A stretch of DNA of 64,000 bases from contig NZ_PGCL01000001.1 of NCBI RefSeq assembly GCF_004297185.1, forward strand, positions 682,001 to 746,000. The letters run 5' to 3'. Below the pieces are notes generated by a model. The model did not search any database. It saw only the letters and a list, made by a program, of their open reading frames with translations, and was not told where the DNA came from. This stretch comes from Methanofollis fontis (GTDB taxonomy: Archaea; Halobacteriota; Methanomicrobia; Methanomicrobiales; Methanofollaceae). Shown here in pieces: positions 25,563 through 36,700 of this stretch (position 1 is its first letter; each line of letters starts with the position of its first letter). The position numbers and the translations under genes are program-made.

Positions 25563-25576
25563 GCACGGAGTGGACG

Positions 25577-26155
25577 ATGGGACTGGAAGCTGTCGTTGGA
25601 GATATCAAGGAGAAGGGGCGAAAAGAGGTCGCCGCAATCCAGGCAGAAACCCAGGCCGGAGTGAAGCGCATCCTCGAAGAGGCGCAGGAGCAAGCAGCGG
25701 AGATCAAGCAGAAGGCCAATGAGGAAGCGGAACGGGACGTCCAGAGGATTGTCAACCAGGAAGTCTCTGCCGCCAACCTTGCGGTCAGGCGCGAGATGCT
25801 CAATGCCGAGAAGGACACACTGTCCAGAGTGCATGACGACACCCTCGCCGCAATTGCCGGTCTCCCCGCCGAAATCCATGCACAGGCTCTTCGCACCCTC
25901 CTTCCGGAGGCGGCTGCAGCCATAAAAGGCGGCGTCGTGTACTGCAACGCCCGTGATATCCCCACCGTAAAGGAGATCCTTGCAGAGAACAAGGATCTGA
26001 CAGAATTCTCGATCGGTGCCCCCATCGATATCGATGGCGGCGCCGTTGTCGAGAGTGCCGACGGCAGGATGAAGATCGACCAGAGTTACCGTACGTTCCT
26101 GGAGACGGTATGGGAGTCAGGGCTCAAAGATGCGTCTGATATCCTGTTTCCCTGA
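25577..26155 (+). CDS. ahaE: A1A0 ATP synthase subunit E
   Basis: The 192-aa product has a long N-terminal helix with regular charged heptads (VAAIQAETQAGVKRILEEAQ) and a globular C-terminal part with 'SIGAPIDIDGGAVVESADGR', the hallmark of subunit E. It forms the peripheral stalk with subunit H and contacts the A3B3 head. It lies between the K and C genes as usual. Confidence 0.93.
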   Translation: MGLEAVVGDIKEKGRKEVAAIQAETQAGVKRILEEAQEQAAEIKQKANEEAERDVQRIVNQEVSAANLAVRREMLNAEKDTLSRVHDDTLAAIAGLPAEIHAQALRTLLPEAAAAIKGGVVYCNARDIPTVKEILAENKDLTEFSIGAPIDIDGGAVVESADGRMKIDQSYRTFLETVWESGLKDASDILFP

Positions 26156-26167
26156 GGAGGAATAGGC

Positions 26168-27223
26168 ATGGCTGACGTAGGGGGCCCGGCCCCATACATT
26201 TACGTCTCCACGCGCATGCGTGTGCGCAAAGCAAAGTTGATCCCGCGGGAGGAATACCTGCGGATGCTCAACATGAGCCTGCCTGAGATCACCCGCATCA
26301 TCGGCGAGACCGAATACAAAAAGGAGATCGACGAACTCGCCTCCTCGTTCACCGGGATCAACCTCATCGAGGTCGCCATTTCCTGGAACCTTGCAAAGGA
26401 GTATCAGGAGATCCTGAAGATCACCCCTGCTGGGCTGATGCGCTTTGTGCAGATTTATCTGCGTCACTGGGACATCCAGAACGTCCTCACCATCCTCCGC
26501 GGGAAGGTGCAGGGCATGAAGCCCGAAAAGATCAAGGAAGTGCTCATCCCGGCGGGCGAACTCGATAAAAACATTCTTGACCGTCTCTTGGTCGAGGATT
26601 CCCCTGAGCGTATCGTCGAATCGCTCAAGGACCGGTCGATCGGGGCAGTGCTTGCCGCAGGGATCAATGAGTCTCTGGAAACCGGTTCGTTCGCAAACCT
26701 TGAGAACGAGCTCTACAAGCAGCTCTATGCCAGGATGATCGCCGAAGCCAAGGAAGGGATCAAGGGAGGCTACGAATTCCTTGGTTACATCCAGATGGCG
26801 ATAGACCTGAAGAACCTCATCACCCTCTTCCGCTTCCGTGCACAGAAGGCCGGCGAGGATATCAGGGACCAGCTCATTCCGGGTGGCAAGGCCTTCACGG
26901 TCGACGAACTCCAGCGGATGAGTGCACTCGAGAGTCTCGACGAGTTCATCGATGCTGCCAGGAAGAAGACGCGTGACCCCGAATTGAACGCCCTCTTTGA
27001 GGAGCTCGGTCAGAAACGCCCGGTTCATGAGGTCGAGGTGCTGGTGACAAAGTACCAGTTGAAGCAGATGGAAAGGCTTTCCAAACTCCATGTCTTCTCG
27101 GTCTTCCCGATCATCACCTACCTCGAGCTGAAGAAGTACGAGGTGGCAAACCTCCGCGCCCTTGCACGGGGCAAGGAGTACGGCCTGCCGAATGAACGCA
27201 TTCAGGGATACCTGGTGATGTAG
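26168..27223 (+). CDS. ahaC: A1A0 ATP synthase subunit C
   Basis: The 351-aa all-helical product matches V/A-ATPase subunit C (d). It shows 'YIYVSTRMRVRKAKLIPREE', 'RHWDIQNVLTILRGKVQGMK' and the closing 'VFPIITYLELKKYEVANLRA'. It is the funnel-shaped socket that connects the central stalk to the membrane ring. The stop is followed immediately by the ahaF ATG. Confidence 0.95.
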   Translation: MADVGGPAPYIYVSTRMRVRKAKLIPREEYLRMLNMSLPEITRIIGETEYKKEIDELASSFTGINLIEVAISWNLAKEYQEILKITPAGLMRFVQIYLRHWDIQNVLTILRGKVQGMKPEKIKEVLIPAGELDKNILDRLLVEDSPERIVESLKDRSIGAVLAAGINESLETGSFANLENELYKQLYARMIAEAKEGIKGGYEFLGYIQMAIDLKNLITLFRFRAQKAGEDIRDQLIPGGKAFTVDELQRMSALESLDEFIDAARKKTRDPELNALFEELGQKRPVHEVEVLVTKYQLKQMERLSKLHVFSVFPIITYLELKKYEVANLRALARGKEYGLPNERIQGYLVM

Positions 27224-27529
27224 ATGGTGGAGATTGCAGTTATCGGAAGCGGCGATTTCGTCATCGGGTTTCGCCTTGCCGGTATCCAGAAGACGATTGC
27301 CGTTGAGGGCGAGGACAACCTCAGAGAGGCTGTCCACAAGGTCCTTGAGGACACCTCGGTCGGCATTCTGGTGCTCAGCAGCAGCGATATGAACACGCTC
27401 CCCCTTCGGCTGCGGACCCGGCTCGAGGAGTCCGTTCGGCCGACGGTGATCGCGGTTGGCGAGGAGGAGGGAGGACTCTCCATGCGGGAGAGAATTAAGA
27501 GATCGGTCGGTGTTGATCTGTGGAAGTAA
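27224..27529 (+). CDS. ahaF: A1A0 ATP synthase subunit F
   Basis: The 101-aa product has the subunit F fold pattern: '[20 protein letters not shown]', '[20 protein letters not shown]', and a C-terminal helix with '[15 protein letters not shown]'. It is part of the rotating central stalk with subunit D. It abuts ahaC with no gap, and its last codons overlap the predicted GTG start of ahaA. Confidence 0.94.
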   Translation: MVEIAVIGSGDFVIGFRLAGIQKTIAVEGEDNLREAVHKVLEDTSVGILVLSSSDMNTLPLRLRTRLEESVRPTVIAVGEEEGGLSMRERIKRSVGVDLWK

Positions 27530-29292
27530 AAGGAGAATCGATAGAAGGCACTTCAAACGGAGTGCTGAAGAGGATTGCAGGTCCGGTGGTCACGGCCGTC
27601 AACCTCAACGCCCACATGTACGATGTGGTCAAGGTGGGCGATGAGGAGCTGATGGGTGAGGTCATCAAGATCGATGGTGAGAACGTCATCATCCAGGTCT
27701 ATGAGGCCACCGACGGCATCCGCCCCGGCGAACCGGTGGTGAACACCGGCATGTCGCTGGCGGTGGAGCTCGGCCCCGGTCTGCTGAAGAGCATCTACGA
27801 CGGTATTCAGCGTCCGCTCGAGGTGCTTGTGGAGAAGATGGGCAGCTTCATCGAGCGCGGTGTCACGGCTCCGGGCCTTGACCGCTCGACGAAGTGGGAA
27901 TTTGTGCCGGTTGTCAAGACGGGCGACAATGTCGAGCCCGGTACGATCATCGGTACGGTGCAGGAGACCGATTCGATCCTGCACAAGATCATGGTCCCGC
28001 CCAACCAGAAGGGCGGCGTGGTCAAGAGCATCAAGGGCGGTTCGTTCACCGTCGAGGATACGGTCTGTGTCCTCGAGGACGGGACTGAACTCTCGCTGAT
28101 GCAGAAGTGGCCGGTGCGGGTGCCCCGCCCGGTGAAGGAGAAGATGAACCCGGACATCCCGCTGGTCACGGGCCAGCGGATTCTGGACGGGCTCTTCCCG
28201 GTTGCAAAGGGCGGCACCGCTGCTATTCCGGGGCCGTTCGGCTCCGGCAAGACGGTCACGCAGCAGGCGCTGGCAAAGTGGTCTGATGCACAGATCGTGG
28301 TCTATATCGGCTGCGGCGAGCGCGGCAACGAGATGACCGAGGTGCTGACCGAGTTCCCCGAACTCGAGGACCCCAAGACCGGCAGGCCGCTGATGGAGCG
28401 GACGGTGCTCATTGCGAACACCTCGAACATGCCTGTGGCGGCCCGTGAGGCATCGGTGTACACCGGTATCACGATCGCCGAGTACTTCCGTGACCAGGGC
28501 TATGACGTCTCCCTGATGGCCGACTCCACCTCCCGGTGGGCAGAGGCGATGCGTGAGATCTCCTCCCGTCTTGAGGAGATGCCCGGTGAGGAAGGTTATC
28601 CGGCATATCTTTCGGCGCGTCTGTCTGAGTTCTACGAGCGTGCGGGTCGTGTCTCCGCTCTCTGCGGCGATCTCGGCTCGGTCACCGTTATCGGTGCGGT
28701 TTCCCCGCCGGGCGGCGACTTCTCAGAGCCCGTTACCCAGAACACCCTCCGTATCGTGAAGGTCTTCTGGGCACTGGACGCAAAGCTCTCGCAGCGCCGT
28801 CACTTCCCGGCGATCAACTGGCTGAACTCCTACTCCCTCTACCTGGGTGTGCTGAACGAGTGGTACGACAAAAACATCTCCCCGGAGTGGAACGTGCTCC
28901 GCAACTGGGCGATGGCCGTTCTCCAGAAGGAGGCCGAACTCCAGGAGATCGTGCAGCTCGTCGGTTCCGATGCCCTGCCCGAGGAGGAGCAGATCACCAT
29001 CGAGGTCGCACGGATGCTCCGTGAGGTCTTCCTGCAGCAGAACGCCTTCGACCCGGTGGACACCTACTGTTCGCTGGAGAAGCAGTTCGATATCATGAAG
29101 GCAATCCGCGCCTACTCTGACCTTGCGAAACAGGCGCATGCCGGCGGTGTGCTGCCGTCCCAGATCCTTGCCGTGAAGGCGAAGAACGATCTGCCGCAGA
29201 TCAAGTTCATCAAGGACTACAAGCCCGACCTCGAGAAGGTGCTTGACCAGATGAAGAGCGAATTTGCCGGACTGAAGGCGGGTGCAGCATGA
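27520..29292 (+). CDS. ahaA: A1A0 ATP synthase catalytic subunit A
   Basis: The 590-aa product is the catalytic V/A-type subunit: Walker [10 protein letters not shown], '[20 protein letters not shown]', and '[20 protein letters not shown]'. It includes the non-homologous insert that marks A rather than B subunits. The start is uncertain: GTG at 27520 overlaps ahaF by 10 nt, and a later in-frame GTG at 27562 lies closer to the conserved LKRIAGPVV. No ATG fits. Confidence 0.97.
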   Translation: MEVKGESIEGTSNGVLKRIAGPVVTAVNLNAHMYDVVKVGDEELMGEVIKIDGENVIIQVYEATDGIRPGEPVVNTGMSLAVELGPGLLKSIYDGIQRPLEVLVEKMGSFIERGVTAPGLDRSTKWEFVPVVKTGDNVEPGTIIGTVQETDSILHKIMVPPNQKGGVVKSIKGGSFTVEDTVCVLEDGTELSLMQKWPVRVPRPVKEKMNPDIPLVTGQRILDGLFPVAKGGTAAIPGPFGSGKTVTQQALAKWSDAQIVVYIGCGERGNEMTEVLTEFPELEDPKTGRPLMERTVLIANTSNMPVAAREASVYTGITIAEYFRDQGYDVSLMADSTSRWAEAMREISSRLEEMPGEEGYPAYLSARLSEFYERAGRVSALCGDLGSVTVIGAVSPPGGDFSEPVTQNTLRIVKVFWALDAKLSQRRHFPAINWLNSYSLYLGVLNEWYDKNISPEWNVLRNWAMAVLQKEAELQEIVQLVGSDALPEEEQITIEVARMLREVFLQQNAFDPVDTYCSLEKQFDIMKAIRAYSDLAKQAHAGGVLPSQILAVKAKNDLPQIKFIKDYKPDLEKVLDQMKSEFAGLKAGAA

Positions 29293-30683
29293 AGGAATAC
29301 CGAACTGTCAAGCAGATTGCGGGCCCGCTCGTATTTGTCGAGAAGACCGAGCCGGTCGGCTACAACGAGCTCGTGAACATCGCCCTTGCAGACGGCACGA
29401 TCAAGCGCGGTCAGGTGCTCGACACGAGCGATGACCTGGTGGTCGTGCAGTGCTTCGAGACCACGGCCGGTATCGGGCGTGACTCGGGGATCCGCTTCCT
29501 GGGCGAGACGATCAAGATGCCGGTGTCAAAGGAGATGCTCGGCCGGATTCTCTCCGGTGGCGGTGCTCCGATCGACGGCGGCCCCGAGATCGTTCCGGAC
29601 AAGAGGCTGGACATCATGGGCGCTGCAATCAATCCCTATGCACGCGCCTCGCCGGCCGATTTCATCCAGACCGGTATCTCGACCATTGACGGCACGAACA
29701 CCCTTGTGCGTGGACAGAAGCTGCCGATCTTCTCGGCATCCGGTCTGCCGCACAACGATATCGCCCTGCAGATCGCCCGTCAGGCAAAGGTGCCGGGCTC
29801 CACCGAGGAGTTCGCTGTGGTCTTTGCCGCCATGGGTATCACGAAGGAGGAAGCGAACCAGTTCATGGCCGATTTCGAGCGCACCGGTGCGCTCGAGAGC
29901 GCTGTCGTCTTCCTGAACCTGGCAGACGACCCGGCGGTCGAGCGGATCATCACCCCGCGTCTGGCCCTGACGACGGCTGAGTACCTTGCGTACGAACTCG
30001 GCTACCACGTGCTTGTCATCCTGACGGATATGACCAACTACTGTGAGGCCCTCCGTCAGATCGGCGCTGCCCGTGAGGAAGTGCCGGGCCGTCGTGGGTA
30101 TCCGGGTTACATGTACACCGACCTTGCCTGCATCTATGAGCGTGCGGGTATCGTCAAGGGCCAGCGCGGCTCGGTGACGCAGATCCCGATCCTGACGATG
30201 CCGGGTGACGATATCACCCACCCGATCCCTGACCTGACCGGCTACATCACCGAGGGCCAGATCGTGGTTTCCCGTGAACTGCACCGGAAGGGTATCTACC
30301 CGCCGATCAACGTTCTTCCGTCGCTGTCCCGGTTGATGAACCTGGGTATCGGCGAGGGGCGCACCCGCGAGGACCACAAGAAGGTCTCCGACCAGCTCTA
30401 TGCGGGCTATGCGGAGGGCAACGATCTCCGCGGCCTTGTGGCCATCGTCGGTAAGGATGCCCTTTCCGAGCGTGACCGCGGCTTCCTGGAGTTCGCAGAC
30501 CTCTTTGAGGGGCGGTTCGTTACCCAGGGGATCGACGAGAACCGGACGATCGAGGACACCCTCGAGGTCGGATGGCAGCTCCTCTCGAGCCTGCCGGTCG
30601 AGCAGCTCGTGCGTATCGACCGCGACCTGATCCAGAAGTTCCACCCGCTCTACCGCAAGGGCGCAAAGAAGGCAGAGGTGTAA
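29289..30683 (+). CDS. ahaB: A1A0 ATP synthase regulatory subunit B
   Basis: The 464-aa product begins [20 protein letters not shown] and has the non-catalytic B-subunit features, such as '[20 protein letters not shown]' in place of a classical P-loop, and '[20 protein letters not shown]'. It alternates with subunit A in the head. It overlaps ahaA by 4 nt (ATGA). Confidence 0.97.
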   Translation: MKEYRTVKQIAGPLVFVEKTEPVGYNELVNIALADGTIKRGQVLDTSDDLVVVQCFETTAGIGRDSGIRFLGETIKMPVSKEMLGRILSGGGAPIDGGPEIVPDKRLDIMGAAINPYARASPADFIQTGISTIDGTNTLVRGQKLPIFSASGLPHNDIALQIARQAKVPGSTEEFAVVFAAMGITKEEANQFMADFERTGALESAVVFLNLADDPAVERIITPRLALTTAEYLAYELGYHVLVILTDMTNYCEALRQIGAAREEVPGRRGYPGYMYTDLACIYERAGIVKGQRGSVTQIPILTMPGDDITHPIPDLTGYITEGQIVVSRELHRKGIYPPINVLPSLSRLMNLGIGEGRTREDHKKVSDQLYAGYAEGNDLRGLVAIVGKDALSERDRGFLEFADLFEGRFVTQGIDENRTIEDTLEVGWQLLSSLPVEQLVRIDRDLIQKFHPLYRKGAKKAEV

Positions 30684-30689
30684 CCTCCC

Positions 30690-31325
30690 ATGGCGCTCAG
30701 TGATGTCAAGCCGACCCGGTCCGAACTGATCAACATCAAAAAGAAGATCAAGCTCTCGGAGCGTGGCTACAACATCCTCAAGATGAAGCGCGACGGGCTG
30801 ATCCTTGAGTTCTTCAAGGTGCTGAAGGAGGCGAAGGACACCCGGGGTGGCATGCTCATGAAGTACGAGCACGCCCAGGAGATGATCGCCCTTGCGAACA
30901 CGGTCGAAGGAACGATCGGGGTGAAGGCTGCGGCGTTCTCCGTCCAGGAGAACCCGGAGATCACCCTCAAGTCCAAGAACATCATGGGCGTTGTCGTTCC
31001 CGAGATCGAGGCGTCAAAGGTGAAAAAGAGCCTGGTCGAGCGTGGATATGGTGTTCTCGGCTCGAAGTCCGTCATCGACGAGACGGCCGAGGCCTATGAG
31101 GAGCTCGTCGAGGCGATCATCGAGAGTGCCGAGATCGAGACGACGATGAAGCGTCTGCTCGACGAGATTGACCGGACAAAGCGGCGTGTGAACGCCCTTG
31201 AGTTCAAGGTGATCCCGGAACTGAAGGCGGCGGCCGCCTTCATCAAGATGCGCCTCGACGAGATGGAGCGCGACGAGCTCTCCCGTCTCAAGAGGATCAA
31301 GGCGAAGAACGCGGCTGAGGCCTGA
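30690..31325 (+). CDS. ahaD: A1A0 ATP synthase subunit D
   Basis: The 211-aa product has the long antiparallel coiled coil of subunit D, with 'VKPTRSELINIKKKIKLSER' at the start and 'RTKRRVNALEFKVIPELKAA' near the end. It is the central rotor axle. It is the last gene of the operon and is followed at once by a T-rich terminator whose sequence is repeated 1.16 kb downstream. Confidence 0.95.
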   Translation: MALSDVKPTRSELINIKKKIKLSERGYNILKMKRDGLILEFFKVLKEAKDTRGGMLMKYEHAQEMIALANTVEGTIGVKAAAFSVQENPEITLKSKNIMGVVVPEIEASKVKKSLVERGYGVLGSKSVIDETAEAYEELVEAIIESAEIETTMKRLLDEIDRTKRRVNALEFKVIPELKAAAAFIKMRLDEMERDELSRLKRIKAKNAAEA

Positions 31326-31342
31326 TTCTTCTCCTCTTTTTT
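31320..31342 (+). terminator. T-rich terminator of the ATP synthase operon; copy 1 of a 23-bp direct repeat
   Basis: The ahaD stop codon runs straight into a pyrimidine tract ending in T6, a normal archaeal terminator. These same 23 bases occur again at 32483-32505 in the same orientation. Confidence 0.7.
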
Positions 31343-31475
31343 GTGTATTTTGCCTGACTGTTGTGACCCCTCCGGGTGAGGGGATCGTCGACGGTGTGTT
31401 CGATGGTGATGGATGCCTGGATGAAGGTCTGAGTCCTTTGTATTGCGGCAGTGTTGATGCGTTCTGAGCATCTCC

Positions 31476-32333
31476 TCAACTGATCTTTCTCAATGCAATC
31501 TCTTTGTTTTTCCTTGCATCGGCATCATTCGGGTCGATCTGGAGTGCCCGGTTGAAGCACACGAGCGCCTCGTCGTGGCGGCCGAGGTTTCCAAGCGCGA
31601 CACCTTTTATGTTCCATGCGGCATTATTGTTCGGGTTGATCTCGAGCGCTCTGTCACAGCAGGTGATCGCCTCGTTGTGGCGGCCGAGGTCTCCAAGCGA
31701 ACTACCTTTAGTGCTCCATGCGGTATGATCGTTCGGGTTGATCTCGAGCGCTCTGTCACAGCATACGATTGCCTCGTCGTAGCGGCCGAGAATTTTAAAC
31801 GCGAGACCTTTGATCCCCCATGCGTATTCCATATTCGGGTCAATTTCAAATGCTCGTTCGGCGAGTTCGATCGCTTTATGGGGGTGATCCGGTATGCAAC
31901 CGAGAGCTTCTTCAAGACATTGTACAGCATTTAATGTTCGCTTCTTCTCATTTTGTTTTGCGATCCATTGCAATACCTGGTCTCTGCCTTCTTTTGCTTC
32001 TGCATCATTCGGGTCGATCTGGAGTGCCCGGTCGAAGCAGGCGAGCGCATCGTCATGGCGACCTAACTTGATGAACGAAAGGCCTTTCATACTCCACAGT
32101 GGAATCTGCGGATCGATCGCGATCCCCCGGTCACAACATTGTATCGCCTCGTCGTAGCGGCCGAGTCTGGCGAGCAAGATGCCCTTTTTTCCCCACACAA
32201 TTGCATCATTCGGGTCGATCTGGAGTGCCCGGTCAAAGCAGACGACCGCATCGTCGAAGCGGCCCATTTTATTAAACACGACACCCTCATTATACCAGTC
32301 TACAGCGGTTTTCCCTTCATTTTTTCCTGGCAT
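31476..32333 (-). CDS. TPR-repeat protein
   Basis: The 285-aa product consists of about seven 34-residue tetratricopeptide repeats. Two blocks of three or four are very similar to each other (for example AWNIKGVALGNLGRHDEALV and AWSTKGSSLGDLGRHNEAIT), separated by a divergent linker around residues 120-155. TPRs form a protein-binding groove; no catalytic domain is attached. The underlying DNA units, about 102 bp long, are also nearly identical, which suggests recent repeat duplication. It is oriented opposite to the ATP synthase and tubulin-like operons, and lies between two copies of a 23-bp direct repeat. Confidence 0.88.
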   Translation of the reverse strand: MPGKNEGKTAVDWYNEGVVFNKMGRFDDAVVCFDRALQIDPNDAIVWGKKGILLARLGRYDEAIQCCDRGIAIDPQIPLWSMKGLSFIKLGRHDDALACFDRALQIDPNDAEAKEGRDQVLQWIAKQNEKKRTLNAVQCLEEALGCIPDHPHKAIELAERAFEIDPNMEYAWGIKGLAFKILGRYDEAIVCCDRALEINPNDHTAWSTKGSSLGDLGRHNEAITCCDRALEINPNNNAAWNIKGVALGNLGRHDEALVCFNRALQIDPNDADARKNKEIALRKIS

Positions 32334-32482
32334 GAATACATTCTCTCCCTTTCATGTATCCGCTACGATGAACAGCGGTTACGTCAACCGAAACCTCCAT
32401 TGCGCCTATCGCTGCATGAAAATCCGATATTCTCGTATTGCCGTTCGGTTATTATAGTCCTATTCATTTGAAGTCGCCTGAT

Positions 32483-32505
32483 GCCTGATTCTTCTCCTCT
32501 TTTTT
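32483..32505 (+). repeat. 23-bp direct repeat, copy 2 (ahaD terminator copy)
   Basis: These 23 bases are identical to 31320-31342, and the match extends five more bases upstream with one mismatch. Here they are not linked to a coding sequence. The two copies bracket the TPR gene. Confidence 0.85.
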
Positions 32506-32942
32506 CTCGAAGTCGCCTTTTATGTCGCGCCCTCTTGATGAGGTGAACGATGTGGTGGAATGCCGGACCGCCCGGTCGTTTGATGGATTGTTCCGGGGAG
32601 ATTTAGATGGTCAGGATTCGATAAATGTTCACTGCATAAATTTAACCTGATTCTTTCCGTATCAGCCATGGATCGAGAGTGGTGATGCGAATCCCATCCT
32701 GAAAGGGGGTTTTTCAGAGGAGAAAAAATAAAAATTTTCCCTAATACGCCATCTTTTCCTGAGCAGAAAAGGAGAGCAACGCATGCGATGAGAGGAAGTA
32801 CGATGGATCAGTGCCGGAGACAGAGATCATCCGGGGTCTGGTGATTATGTAAATTATTTTCGATAAAAAAAACAAGATAGTATTCTTGAATATTTTTTAT
32901 ATCGACATTATAGTGTTCGATTTCACCGAAGGCAAATAATAA

Positions 32943-32955
32943 TGCTTATATTTCC
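32943..32955 (+). promoter_or_regulatory. TATA box for the tubulin-like operon
   Basis: gcttatatttcc is centred about 25 bp upstream of the ATG at 32974, which predicts a leaderless transcript. A second AT-rich element (tttttatatcg, about 32890-32900) lies further upstream. Confidence 0.5.
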
Positions 32956-32973
32956 ATGTGCGTATGATCTCTC

Positions 32974-33750
32974 ATGATTAAGGGAGATATACGTGGACTG
33001 AGGGCGTTTGGTATATTATTTTCCTTTCTTGTTCTGATTCTGGTTGGAAACGCAGCTGCGATGGATGTTGTTGTTCTTGACAGCACGATTGATGAAATCC
33101 ATCCAGAAGGTGACATAGTTGAGTATACGCTCAAGATCAGTGGAGTTCAACCGCAGGTTTCAGTGATAGAACTTGAAACGGATCTACGACCGTATGGTCA
33201 ATCATTTTTATGGAACGTTACCGATCCTGGATTTCTGGAACTTCAGGATGGTCAACATCAATTTCAGGACCAATCGATCCAATTTGAGGTGAATAAGAGC
33301 GTCAACACTCCTGCTCTGATTCACGTCACGGGTCAGGTGCCACAGATTACCGAAATTGTTCAGTCCGAGGGACTTGTTATAACAAAAACCGATGCGCAGA
33401 CGACCGGGTATACCCATTACAGGGTTCAATTTTTTGATGAAGACGGATTTGTCGTCGGAAATGCTTTCACTGAAGTATTTGATATCGAAATTCCGGATGA
33501 AACGGACTTTTTCGATCGTTTGAGTTCTGTTCAGGATCCCATGCTGCGCAATCTTGTCATCGATCTGCATGACAAGGGGTTGAAATATGAGGCCAATACG
33601 CTGCTGGATTATTCGGATAAGAAACCACTGGGTGTTTCATTGCCCCTGGTTATCGTGATCCTCGTTGTTATCGGTGGAATTGCGCTGTTTGCTGGATACA
33701 GGATCGGGTATGCTCGCGGATACAATGCCAGCATCAATGATAATGATTGA
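32974..33750 (+). CDS. Bitopic membrane protein, first gene of the tubulin-like operon
   Basis: The 258-aa product has an N-terminal hydrophobic signal (ILFSFLVLILVGNAAA, about residues 14-29), a beta-rich extracytoplasmic domain of about 185 residues, and a C-terminal transmembrane helix (PLVIVILVVIGGIALFAGYR, about 216-236) with a short cytoplasmic tail ending NASINDND. I do not recognise the extracellular domain. It lies 19 bp before the first tubulin-like gene, on the same strand, so it is likely part of that operon. It could be the surface-exposed sensor or anchor of the system. Base composition is much more AT-rich than in the ATP synthase genes. Confidence 0.75.
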   Translation: MIKGDIRGLRAFGILFSFLVLILVGNAAAMDVVVLDSTIDEIHPEGDIVEYTLKISGVQPQVSVIELETDLRPYGQSFLWNVTDPGFLELQDGQHQFQDQSIQFEVNKSVNTPALIHVTGQVPQITEIVQSEGLVITKTDAQTTGYTHYRVQFFDEDGFVVGNAFTEVFDIEIPDETDFFDRLSSVQDPMLRNLVIDLHDKGLKYEANTLLDYSDKKPLGVSLPLVIVILVVIGGIALFAGYRIGYARGYNASINDND

Positions 33751-33769
33751 ATTTTGACGGAGGTAAATA

Positions 33770-36700
33770 ATGGTTTCACAGGCATTTAATTCCGAAAAAA
33801 AAGAGTTTCAGATGCCAAAGGATCTTTCGATCATTGCGGTCGGAGGGTGTGGAAAGAAACTCGTGTATCACCTTTGTGAACATGAGTGGTTTCTGAGAGA
33901 TTATCTGAGTGAAAACCGGACATTGAGGATTTGTGTCCTTGATACTGATTCAAATCAGAGAAAAAATGACATTGAACGTGCAGATCATGTCAACAAGACC
34001 ACTGAAGAAATGATGCGCCAGATGGGGGGGATGGGTGGCAACATTAATATGGAGTATTATTATCTCCCTGATCTGGCAAATGTCGGACGAATATCCGGTC
34101 TTACCGGAAAATCCGTCATCGAGCAGGTGAAGAGCTGGAAAGGGGAACCCCATGCAGATGTCTGGTGGATGAATGATCCTGAGAGGGGATTCGAGTTTTC
34201 GGATCTCAAATCCATCGATAGTAATATTATTGATGATTTTGGCGGCGGTGTCCATCGGAGACGTGCGATTTCCAAGGCAGTTTTTTATAAGGCGATCTCT
34301 CAGAGTGGGGATACGAATTTCCCCTCGTTCCCTGGTCAGGGCGATATCGCACTGGTCGTCGGTCTGGGCGGCGGCACCGGGTCGGGAATGTTCATCGATC
34401 TGGCCAGATACATCAAGGGGCTCTCCGGACCCACCCGGAAGATCTGGCTGTTCGGTGTGATGCCGGCGATTGTTGAAGGGGAAAAAGAACAGTTGAATGC
34501 GGGGATTGCACTTTCTGAGATTGAATATCTCAATTTGAAAGGAGAGAAACTCTTTCATTATTGCATCCTCTCTTCTCTTGGACCGACGGGATACAGGGAT
34601 GGTGCAGACCGGAAAAAGGAGGTCCTGGACTACGACCATGCCTTCCCCTATCTTTTGATGAATGCATTCTATCTGCCGACTGCTGACATATATGATATAA
34701 TCGATGCACGAAAGGATTACTCGGGCTTTATTTTTGCAGATTCTCACGTCATCGAGTATCCTGTTGAAGAACTAAGGAATTTGAAGGCCGAATTTGAGAA
34801 TGTGGTCCGGGAAATTACTGAACTTGGGAAAAACAGGAAACAGATCAATGAGAAAGTGCTGGAGATCCTGAATCAGATAGAGCACAAATACCCTGATCAA
34901 CTCATCGATGAGGTTGAAATCGTTACAACCGGTGAGGACCTGACGTTTGTGAAAGGGGAGATAGAAAAACTCGAGAAAGTCTGGAGCAATGATATCCCGA
35001 AATTATTGAATTATCAGACATCTGTGGAGATTGATTATTATCTGAACAACAATCTGCCTGAAGATATCAGGAATCTCGATGAAATCAAAACGTACGATAA
35101 ATTGATCGAGTTTGTTGCACGATTGAAAAAGTCGATGGATACGGGCAGCAAACCTCTTGAAAACGAAGATGATAAGATTCTTTATTCAAGTATTACCGAG
35201 TATCTGGCCCAGATCGAACAACTGGCATTGCTGCAAAAGAGAATTCTTCGCATCAAAGAGCATGAACTGCGTGTTGTCCTGAAGAAAATTCTCTGGGGTG
35301 AAGAAGATCTGACCCATGTCATGAGCCAGGTTACATCAAAGTTCGAATCCCTGAAGAATGATGCCCTTACAAATGAAAGCAAAAAATCTTCCGCAATAGA
35401 AAAACGCGAACGATTGCAGCAAAAAGAGGCAGGTATCAGGGAGAGGATCAAATCCGCCTGTAATGATGCAGGGCGGCAGATTGATGAATATGAGGGCCAA
35501 TGCGATAAAATTCGATCGACCCGGAGCAGGGAAGAAGAACTGGCCAATGAATTTGAGAAGATGCACCTGAACCTGCAGGAACAGGTCACCGATCTGCTCT
35601 CGAAAAAACAGGCCGGGATCAATAAAAAAGCATGGTGTGTCAAGGCCGATTATGTAAAGATACAGGCATTGATCGATTCTTTCTCCCAGGAAATCGGGCA
35701 ACCGGGAAAACTTGATTATCTGAAGGAATTTGCTGAAGCACTGGTCCTTTACTACTACTATGAGTACAGGAAGGAATCTGCTGAAAATATCGGGCTGTTC
35801 GATAAGATACTTGGGAAGAAGCCTGATATGGCGATGATTGAAGCCAACATGACTTCAAAATTGAATAAAATGAAGGCGATCGCCGATCAGGAAAACGATA
35901 AATTACGTCTGAGAGAACCCCTTGATTTTGAGATTCTGGACAGGTTCGTATCGGACGAGATGACAGATGATCTCGAGTCTGAAAGAAAAAGGATTATTGA
36001 GACAATCCTCTCTGATCTCAACCTTGGTTCCGGAGATTATTCTGCTCTCCGCGATGCATTTGAGTGTGAAGGTACGCAGGAAATTATTGATTTCCTGAAA
36101 GGGAGATTACTGGATCTGATAAATGAGAAGGAGCGGTTTGGAGAGGAAATTAATCAGACCTCCCGGGAAATCGATGCAGCCGAATCCACTATCAACGCCC
36201 TTCAGAACACTCTGGCAACATTCTCTTTAATTGAGAATATCATTGAAGACACCCTGAAAGAGCGCAGATTGTACAATCTCCATGATTCGGGTCTGGAGAC
36301 CAGCTTCGAAACCATCGATAAAAAGCGGCAGACCGGCGATACAACGATCCGGGATAAGTACCACACCCGGTATGGCGGTATCAATCCCGCCGTGTTGTCG
36401 TTGATTGCCGATGACTCGACCATGGGGGTGCTGGACTCAAAGGATGAAGGAAGGGAGGAACTCGATCGCGTTCTTGGCCTGGTCAAGGGAACCTATCGGA
36501 ACCTTGTGAATGAAGGGTTGCTGGGTGTCAAGAACTTTAATATCAGCTATGGCGCCTCGCATACCGATTCATGGAATTTTGAGAGGGCTGCCCTTGTGCT
36601 GTCGTCTCCTTCACAGTATATGACCGACAACATCTCGAATATCAACGAGGACATCTGCAGGACGATTTCAGGCGACCTCTCTCTCCAGCAGATGCATTAT

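Larger units (their letters stand above)
32334..32973. other. 640-bp AT-rich non-coding region
   Basis: No gene is convincing here. The region contains the second copy of the 23-bp ahaD-terminator repeat (32483-32505), an A/T-rich stretch (32640-32760), and the promoter of the following operon. Two short direct sequences 'aagtcgcct' flank the repeat copy (32471 and 32510). Confidence 0.6.

Noticed and set aside
26117-27556. 479-codon open frame opposite ahaE/C/F
   Set aside because: It crosses three clear ATP synthase genes and has no recognisable motif.
29526-30872. 448-codon open frame opposite ahaB
   Set aside because: Shadow of a highly conserved gene on the other strand.
31476-32333. 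Regular repeats considered as CRISPR
   Set aside because: The repeats are 102-bp TPR-coding units in one open reading frame; no spacers.
32520-32580. C/D-box sRNA-like string (ttgatgagg ... )
   Set aside because: A box-C-like sequence is present but no convincing D box or paired ends were found.
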